Source: an uncultured Candidatus Saccharibacteria bacterium (GTDB taxonomy: Bacteria > Patescibacteriota > Saccharimonadia > Saccharimonadales > Saccharimonadaceae). Taken from it: 64,000 nt of DNA. A program made the translations under genes and the position numbers. Of the stretch, positions 57,960-64,000 are shown one piece after another. Location: positions 104,776 through 168,775 of the forward strand of contig CAMZHH010000001.1 in NCBI GenBank assembly GCA_947306745.1, read 5' to 3'. The notes under the pieces are model-generated. The model ran no database searches and was not told where the DNA came from. It saw only the letters and a program-made list of their open reading frames with translations. The number at the start of each line of letters is the position of its first letter. Position 1 is the stretch's first letter.

Positions 57960-58288
57960 AACTATATTTAGACACATCTACACCAAAGACGATTTTGAAA
58001 CTCGATGAGCAGACTTATGAATGGGATTCTGGCCGCAATCTGGCGCGCGATTTGCTCAAGTATATTCACGATCGCTTGCAAGAGCAGGGCGCAGATTGGC
58101 GAGATTTAACCGAAATCACATTTATGGCCGGCCCTGGTAGCTTTACTGGTTTGCGTATTGGAGCAACCGTCGTAAATACGCTTGCGAGCGAGCTAAACAT
58201 TCCTCTCTATAACCACCGTGGCGAAAAAGTTGCGCTCATTATGCCAGAATATGGTCGTGAGGCAAATATTTCTGCGCCAAAGAAATAA
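57956..58288 (+). CDS. tsaB: TsaB-like protein, short (110 aa)
   Basis: ITFMAGPGSFTGLRIGATVVNTLA; ATGA overlap with tsaE. Confidence 0.85.
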   Translation: MKLYLDTSTPKTILKLDEQTYEWDSGRNLARDLLKYIHDRLQEQGADWRDLTEITFMAGPGSFTGLRIGATVVNTLASELNIPLYNHRGEKVALIMPEYGREANISAPKK

Positions 58289-58403
58289 TCTCTGTGCTAG
58301 AATAAAAGTAGGGGGATTTCAGTTTATTATTAACTTTTGATAATCACTTTATATTCGCGCGTACGGTAGTTGTGCGTGCAGCATAAATGAGAGAGGGAGA
58401 GTC

Positions 58404-59921
58404 ATGGATTTTATTCCAGTTATTATTGCGCTGATTGCAGGCGCAGGCGCTGGCGTTGGTGGTTTTTATGCCTACAATAAGCGCAACGAAAACGGTGGCA
58501 AAAACAAGGCTGACGAGCTTATTCGCAAGGCGAAGCACGAGGCATCCGAGATCGTCTTGAATGCCAAAAAAGAAGCATCCGATATTAATGATAAGATTCA
58601 GCGCGAAGAGGCTGAACGTCGCAAGGAATGGAAAAAGACCGAGAACCGTCTCGCCGATCGTGAGACATTGCTCGATACTAAGCTTGACCAGATCGACAAA
58701 AAGTCTGAAAACTTGCGCAAGCAAGAAGGCGAAATTGAAGAGCTTAAAGATGAAGTTCGCGCTATTCGTACGAAAGCTCAGGAAAAGCTCGAAAAGATTG
58801 CTGGCCTCAGCAAGGCTGACGCTAAAGACAAGCTCATGGCAATGACTGAGCGCGACATTAAAGAGGACCTTAAGAACCTCATTATTAAAGAGCAAAAAGC
58901 CTACAACGATCATATCGACGATACGGCGGAAGCGATGCTCTTAACTGCTATGGAGCGCATGTCTTCTGAGGTTACTGCTGATCGCACTATTACCGCTCTT
59001 AAGCTTCCTGACGATGACATGAAAGGCCGTATTATTGGTAAGGAAGGCCGCAATATTCAGGCTCTCCAGCACGCTACTGGTGTTGATGTACTCGTTGATG
59101 ATACTCCAGGTATGGTTGTCTTGAGCAGCTTCGATCCAATTCGTCGCCAAGTTGCCCGTTATGCACTTGAGCGTTTGATGAAGGATGGCCGCATCAATCC
59201 ATCCAGTATTGAGGATGCTGTTGCTAAGGCTGAACGCGAAATCGAAAAAGAAGTTGTTCGCGCTGGCGAAGATGCCGCTCGCGAAGTTGGCGTGATTGGT
59301 ATTCCATCCGAGATTTTGCACTTGCTCGGCGAACTTAAATTCCGTACTAGTTATGGTCAGAATGTGCTTTTACATTCAATTGAGATGGCTCATATCGCCG
59401 GCATGATTGCCGAAGAAATCGGAGCCGATGTTAATGTTGCTAAGACTGCTACGCTCTTGCACGATATGGGTAAAGCTGTCACGCATAAGATTGAAGGTAA
59501 ACACGCCGAGATTGGCGCAGAGCTTGCTAAGAAGTTTGGTATGAAAGATGAAATTGTTCACGCTATCGCTGCGCATCACGATGACGTTGAGCCAACAACT
59601 CCAGAAGCTATCATTGTTAAAATCGTTGATGCTATTTCGGCTGCTCGCCCAGGCGCTCGCAATATCTCCGCTGAAAACTTCGCCGAGCGCATGAAGGCTC
59701 TCGAGAACGTTGCCACTAGCTTCCCAGGTATCGACAAGGCTTACGCTATCTCTGCCGGTCGCGAGATTCGTGTTATTGTTGAACCAAAGCAAATCGATGA
59801 TCTATCCGCTCTAAAACTTGCCCGCGATATTGCTGACAAGATTGAGGCTACTATGCAATATCCTGGCGTCATTAAGGTTAACGTGATCCGTGAGACTCGC
59901 GCTATCGAATACGCTAAATAA
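58404..59921 (+). CDS. rny: Ribonuclease Y
   Basis: N-terminal TM, coiled coil, KH GRIIGKEGRNIQAL, HD LLHDMGKAVTH. Confidence 0.96.
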   Translation: MDFIPVIIALIAGAGAGVGGFYAYNKRNENGGKNKADELIRKAKHEASEIVLNAKKEASDINDKIQREEAERRKEWKKTENRLADRETLLDTKLDQIDKKSENLRKQEGEIEELKDEVRAIRTKAQEKLEKIAGLSKADAKDKLMAMTERDIKEDLKNLIIKEQKAYNDHIDDTAEAMLLTAMERMSSEVTADRTITALKLPDDDMKGRIIGKEGRNIQALQHATGVDVLVDDTPGMVVLSSFDPIRRQVARYALERLMKDGRINPSSIEDAVAKAEREIEKEVVRAGEDAAREVGVIGIPSEILHLLGELKFRTSYGQNVLLHSIEMAHIAGMIAEEIGADVNVAKTATLLHDMGKAVTHKIEGKHAEIGAELAKKFGMKDEIVHAIAAHHDDVEPTTPEAIIVKIVDAISAARPGARNISAENFAERMKALENVATSFPGIDKAYAISAGREIRVIVEPKQIDDLSALKLARDIADKIEATMQYPGVIKVNVIRETRAIEYAK

Positions 59922-60706
59922 TGAAAATATTCAAAAAGAAATTTAGTAAGAAAGCAAAAATCCAAATCGCGGTCGGTTCGGCCGTGATTTTGGCGCTTAT
60001 TGTAGCGTTAGTTATTGACATTAATTTGCATGGTCCAATTTATAACTTTGGCATTTTTCTAGCGGATCGTGAACGAGTTAGCGAAGCAATCACTTCCGCT
60101 GGTATTTGGGCGCCAATTATCTATATTTTGCTGCAGATTGCGCAAACTGTGCTCGCGCCAATCCCGGGCGGAGTAGTTGGGCTAGTTGGTGGATTCCTTT
60201 TCGGCTGGTGGGGTATCATTTGGACAATCATTGGTAGCACGATCGGCTACTGGATTGTATTGTGGCTTTCGCGCAAGCTCGGCCGTCCATTTGTCGAGAA
60301 GGTTGTTTCAAAAGAGCTCATGAACAAGTTTGACTATCTCGCCAATGACCGTGGTCCATTAGTATTTTTCTTAATCTTTTTAATTCCTGGTCTGCCGGAT
60401 GATATCGTGATGTATATTGCTGGTCTTTCGCAAATTTCATTACGCAAGCTACTTGTCATGGCGACCGTCGGCCGTATTCCGTCGATGATTGGCACGAATA
60501 TGATTGGCCATTCGGTGGGGAATTCGGATATTACGGCCACAATTGTTATTACTACTGTTTGCGTTCTAATTCTCGTAATCGTTGCTATGAAGCGCGACGC
60601 TATCATGACATGGCTTGATCCAAAAAACCCTAAGGCTGACGAGGATATTGATCTTCCGCACGAAAAACTCGAAAAACAACACAAGACTGACTCAAATAAA
60701 AAATAA
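59921..60706 (+). CDS. TVP38/TMEM64 (VTT/SNARE-associated) membrane protein
   Basis: PGGVVGLVGGFLFGWWGIIWTIIGSTIGYW...LIFLIPGLPDDIVMYIAGLS. Confidence 0.85.
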   Translation: MKIFKKKFSKKAKIQIAVGSAVILALIVALVIDINLHGPIYNFGIFLADRERVSEAITSAGIWAPIIYILLQIAQTVLAPIPGGVVGLVGGFLFGWWGIIWTIIGSTIGYWIVLWLSRKLGRPFVEKVVSKELMNKFDYLANDRGPLVFFLIFLIPGLPDDIVMYIAGLSQISLRKLLVMATVGRIPSMIGTNMIGHSVGNSDITATIVITTVCVLILVIVAMKRDAIMTWLDPKNPKADEDIDLPHEKLEKQHKTDSNKK

Positions 60707-60743
60707 ATAAAAACCTTTACCTTAAATATGGTAAAATTTAACC

Positions 60744-61664
60744 ATGAGCGCTAAAGACGCAAATCCTGCAGGTGAGGTGGGAAAAGCAAATAATAAAGAC
60801 GGAGATCTTATCGAATCTCCGAATATCACCCATGCATCAGCCGATGAATCGGAACCATATATTGATGCAAAAGAGGAAGCCCGCAAGGCCGCTCGCAAGA
60901 AAGCTGAGACGGTCGAGATTGATGGCATTCCAATTCCAGAATCTGAACAAAAGTTTAAGTCAGAAAAAATCAAAACCCATAACGATGGTGAGCTATTCGT
61001 AAACGTCGACCGTCGCGAAATTGAAAAGAAAGAGCGCCGTCAGGCTAAGGTTGAGGAGTCGGCTCGCAAAAAAGAAGCTAGTCGTTCTCGCGCGCAGAAA
61101 ATTCAGCAGCAGGTAAAAGATTTCTTCTTCAAAGGTTGGCACAAAACTGTCTTTATCGGAATTATTATTGCAATCATCCTTGGTGGTGCAGGCTATGCAA
61201 TTTGGTATAAAGCCACCGAAAATGAACGTCTTGAAGCCGAGCGTACCGCCGCCGAGGCAGCGAAAATTAGCGAAGCGAATCAAGTCGAACGTACATTGCT
61301 TGAAAAAATTACTAATGAAGCGAAAAAAGCAGAGGAAGATTTGCCGGAAGCGATTGCTGGTTTTGATGAGTTGATATCTGAAACCGAAAGCGATGCGGAT
61401 AAATCCAAAATTTACTTGTATAAGTCGCAGACTATCTTCAAGAAGTTTAATAATAAAGTAAATAACTCCTACGAAGATGAAATCTATGATTCTGCAGTTA
61501 AGGCTTATGAGCTTGATAAAGATAACGAGGCTGCGCTTGATTGGGTTATCGCTATGGCTACACACTTTGGAAGAAATGATGACTTGGCTAAATATAAGCC
61601 TTTGAAAGAACAGAAAGAAAGCGACGCGAAAAAAGATACTAGGACTACGGAGGGTAGGGGCTAA
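60744..61664 (+). CDS. Membrane-anchored, charged coiled-coil/TPR-like protein
   Basis: ORF with one TM; TAAAAT-N6-ATG. Confidence 0.6.
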   Translation: MSAKDANPAGEVGKANNKDGDLIESPNITHASADESEPYIDAKEEARKAARKKAETVEIDGIPIPESEQKFKSEKIKTHNDGELFVNVDRREIEKKERRQAKVEESARKKEASRSRAQKIQQQVKDFFFKGWHKTVFIGIIIAIILGGAGYAIWYKATENERLEAERTAAEAAKISEANQVERTLLEKITNEAKKAEEDLPEAIAGFDELISETESDADKSKIYLYKSQTIFKKFNNKVNNSYEDEIYDSAVKAYELDKDNEAALDWVIAMATHFGRNDDLAKYKPLKEQKESDAKKDTRTTEGRG

Positions 61665-61665
61665 T

Positions 61666-64000
61666 ATGAAGAAAATTTATACACTTTTAGCTATAGCTTG
61701 CGCATCGTTTTTAATGGTATTCGCGATGCCATCAGAGTCATACGCGGCGAACGACTGTTATGATGGCGGTGGTCACTTTTATACGTACGGCTCTGGTCCA
61801 TATACTAGTTTCGCTAGCCTAGGTGGCAGTACGTATGGTGTTAACTGGGCCTGCGAGGGCGGCAATGGTTATGCAGTTCTATTTATGCTCGGTTCGTCAC
61901 CGTGGTCGGACGGCACTAATTATTACTTTCCCGCCGACTCCTACGTGGATTTAGGTAATTCTACCTATCCGATGGTATTGTTTGGCCTCGTGCATGGTTA
62001 TTGGGGCGGCGGCGACCATTACGCTGCAAGTATTGGACTTTGTCTGACTAGCTCATGTTCTGAAGGGGATAATGGAAACGGCGTATTTTCTTACTCTGGT
62101 ACTAGAGTCTTAAGGGCGACGTCTAATGCGGATTCTAACTTGTCAAACTGGTCAGCTCCAATTACGGGTGGTGGTTTAAGCGTAACTATTAATGGTCCAC
62201 TCCTAGCACAATGGATTAGAGATAATCCTGGCGCTACATCTCAATACGCAGGTAATATTTGGCAAGTAACAATTTACAACCACCGCTGTTGGTATGATAC
62301 GGCTGGCGGTTGGGGCTCTTGTGGCACCAGCCCAATGACATTGTTGTACGATAAAGATTCGGGTGGATCAACGACATTTGATGGATCTATTACGGCAAAA
62401 ATCGGTGGTGTCACCTATGCGAATGGTTCTACTTACACTTCGACGACCAAAAGCGTAACTATTAACTATGAAGATAAAGTTTGGCGCCAAGATGGTGAAA
62501 GCTACAATGTGTATGTCTGCATGAACGGTTCGGAAAGATTCAGATATAGTAATGATTGCCATAACTTTACTTATGGATACGAAGAGCATTCTAGGAGTGG
62601 TGCAATCCGGATTGGTACTCCACCAGGAACAAATATTACAGTTTGTCACAGTTTATCTGCCAGTCCTTCAAAATGGGAGAATGGCAGTACGAGCGGTTCT
62701 ATTTCTAAGCGCCACTGCATGACTATTACTCGTGATAGGGAAGAGGACAAAGACGATTGTTCAATTATGGGTAGCAGCTACCATATGGGTTCATATAGTG
62801 CTCGTTCTGGCGCACAGATGATCTTCAAGAAAAACAGCTCTAGTCAGACTCTTGAAGGCACAACATCCCATACCTACTGGGCTAAGCCTGGTGACGATAT
62901 TCAATATGAATACAGAATGTGTGGCGGTTCGGAATACTCTCGAAACTATACGCATGACGAGCCTGCAATAGACTTCACAGTGTCGCCAAGCTGGACAATC
63001 TCCGGCAAGAAGAATTCTACGAATAATAACAACTATGTATTCGGTTTAAGCCCTACCTCTTACACATCTGCGAATGTAAATTATTACCTGAGCAAAACTT
63101 CGCCAAGTAACGACAACTACGCCTGTGGATATAATAATGGCTGGACGCACAGTTCTAATTTCTATCAGATTCCAGCGGAAGCCGGCCGTTCAACGACATG
63201 TAAGTCCTCTAGTCCGACTGGCCCATCTGACGTCGGTAGCAGTTTTAGTCAAAGTATTACATATCGCTCAATTACAACAGATAGTTACTCAGTTTATCAT
63301 CCATGTTGGGATGAAGATGGTGACTGTTCATGGTATACCTATGGCACTAAACAAGTCTCAAATTCCGAAGAGACGCTAACGGGTACAGTAAATGTTCCAT
63401 ATAATTATGGCCTGATTGGCATGACCACTCATGGCCTTACCAAGGGTGTAATCTATGCGGGATCCGATTTCCTCACGACCAATAAAATTAAAGTCCTAAA
63501 GCGCGAAAATAAGCAGGTGAATGGATCTACGCCTTATGCTACTCGCACAAAAAACACTACAATCAAAGTCGTATCATTTACTACTAGTAGTAGCCCATCA
63601 CAGAATGCAGCCGTAGTTGATGCCGCGTCGGCAAGCACTAAGGAGGATATTTGCGCAAAAACCGCAAATGGAGCGCATAATTATGACAACTGTACTGAAC
63701 GCGTATCTAGCACAGAAGTTCTTAACGATGGTAATGGTCAGTTAAATGGCGACGCCATTAAAACAATTACTGCTAGCTATACCGTTCCAACGAATGTGAC
63801 TCCTGGCACTAGAGTTTGTACGGCGGTAGCTTATTGGCCAGTAGATAGTCACGATACGGCCTCAAGCGGAAGTCCTAATAATTACAACACGAGAATTGAT
63901 AGTAATAATCAATCCGCAGCATTAAGTAGTACTGGTAGTCACTGGGCTGTTTCCGCCCCAGCTTGTGTCACGGTAGCTAAGAAGCCAACCTTCAGCGTTG
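61666..64000 (+). CDS. Large secreted Cys/Ser/Thr/Gly-rich surface protein (partial, >778 codons; absent from ORF track)
   Basis: Open frame read codon by codon to the window edge; signal peptide MKKIYTLLAIACASFLMVFAMPSESYAA. Confidence 0.85.
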   Translation, partial: MKKIYTLLAIACASFLMVFAMPSESYAANDCYDGGGHFYTYGSGPYTSFASLGGSTYGVNWACEGGNGYAVLFMLGSSPWSDGTNYYFPADSYVDLGNSTYPMVLFGLVHGYWGGGDHYAASIGLCLTSSCSEGDNGNGVFSYSGTRVLRATSNADSNLSNWSAPITGGGLSVTINGPLLAQWIRDNPGATSQYAGNIWQVTIYNHRCWYDTAGGWGSCGTSPMTLLYDKDSGGSTTFDGSITAKIGGVTYANGSTYTSTTKSVTINYEDKVWRQDGESYNVYVCMNGSERFRYSNDCHNFTYGYEEHSRSGAIRIGTPPGTNITVCHSLSASPSKWENGSTSGSISKRHCMTITRDREEDKDDCSIMGSSYHMGSYSARSGAQMIFKKNSSSQTLEGTTSHTYWAKPGDDIQYEYRMCGGSEYSRNYTHDEPAIDFTVSPSWTISGKKNSTNNNNYVFGLSPTSYTSANVNYYLSKTSPSNDNYACGYNNGWTHSSNFYQIPAEAGRSTTCKSSSPTGPSDVGSSFSQSITYRSITTDSYSVYHPCWDEDGDCSWYTYGTKQVSNSEETLTGTVNVPYNYGLIGMTTHGLTKGVIYAGSDFLTTNKIKVLKRENKQVNGSTPYATRTKNTTIKVVSFTTSSSPSQNAAVVDAASASTKEDICAKTANGAHNYDNCTERVSSTEVLNDGNGQLNGDAIKTITASYTVPTNVTPGTRVCTAVAYWPVDSHDTASSGSPNNYNTRIDSNNQSAALSSTGSHWAVSAPACVTVAKKPTFSV

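Noticed and set aside
58344-58913. 189-aa minus-strand ORF over rny
   Set aside because: Antisense shadow of the ribonuclease Y coiled-coil region.
1-64000. Wholesale UGA reassignment (genetic code 4 or 25)
   Set aside because: UGA acts as a plausible stop at ATGA overlaps (tsaE/tsaB, 40669 gene/rimK), in mod before res, and before a hairpin at 9327. No UGA-decoding tRNA is in this window. Only partial readthrough/capture or decay is considered.

Overview
The window looks like a chromosomal segment of a Candidatus Saccharibacteria (TM7/CPR)-type bacterium. That assignment is inferred from gene content and style, not from a database search. Most of it is housekeeping: the suf operon, glmS, ruvC/ruvA/ruvB, dnaJ, rplS, rnhB, recA-recX, tilS, ksgA, metG, comEC, tsaE/tsaB, rny, glgB, dut and five tRNAs, plus transporters and surface proteins. 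The accessory region is about 24.85-32.0 kb, between ruvB and a GntR/ABC operon. It holds a type III restriction-modification operon with an extra third gene, preceded by four diverged ~300-bp tandem modules. In each module the + strand has a TATAAT box, a hairpin at the predicted 5' end (conserved CTCTAGAAA/CTAG loop), a G/U-rich linker and a terminator-like hairpin with a T-run, predicting a ~65-70 nt RNA. The - strand has a TATGCT box, a hairpin whose stem includes the Shine-Dalgarno, and a 19-27 aa hydrophobic/cationic ORF ending inside the + strand RNA. Stem sequences differ between modules while pairing is kept. I read this as a tandem array of type I (antisense-RNA) toxin-antitoxin modules resembling Fst/par or AapA/IsoA, possibly a new family. 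Other notable points: in-frame UGA codons inside otherwise intact frames (comEC x2, a lamin-tail protein, one toxin ORF where paralogues have Trp), many leaderless TANNNT-N6-ATG promoters, a 14-nt bidirectional leaderless promoter, a probable ATA start codon, an RnhB-YraN fusion, a Cys-less FAD oxidoreductase, and a large secreted Cys-rich protein missing from the ORF track.
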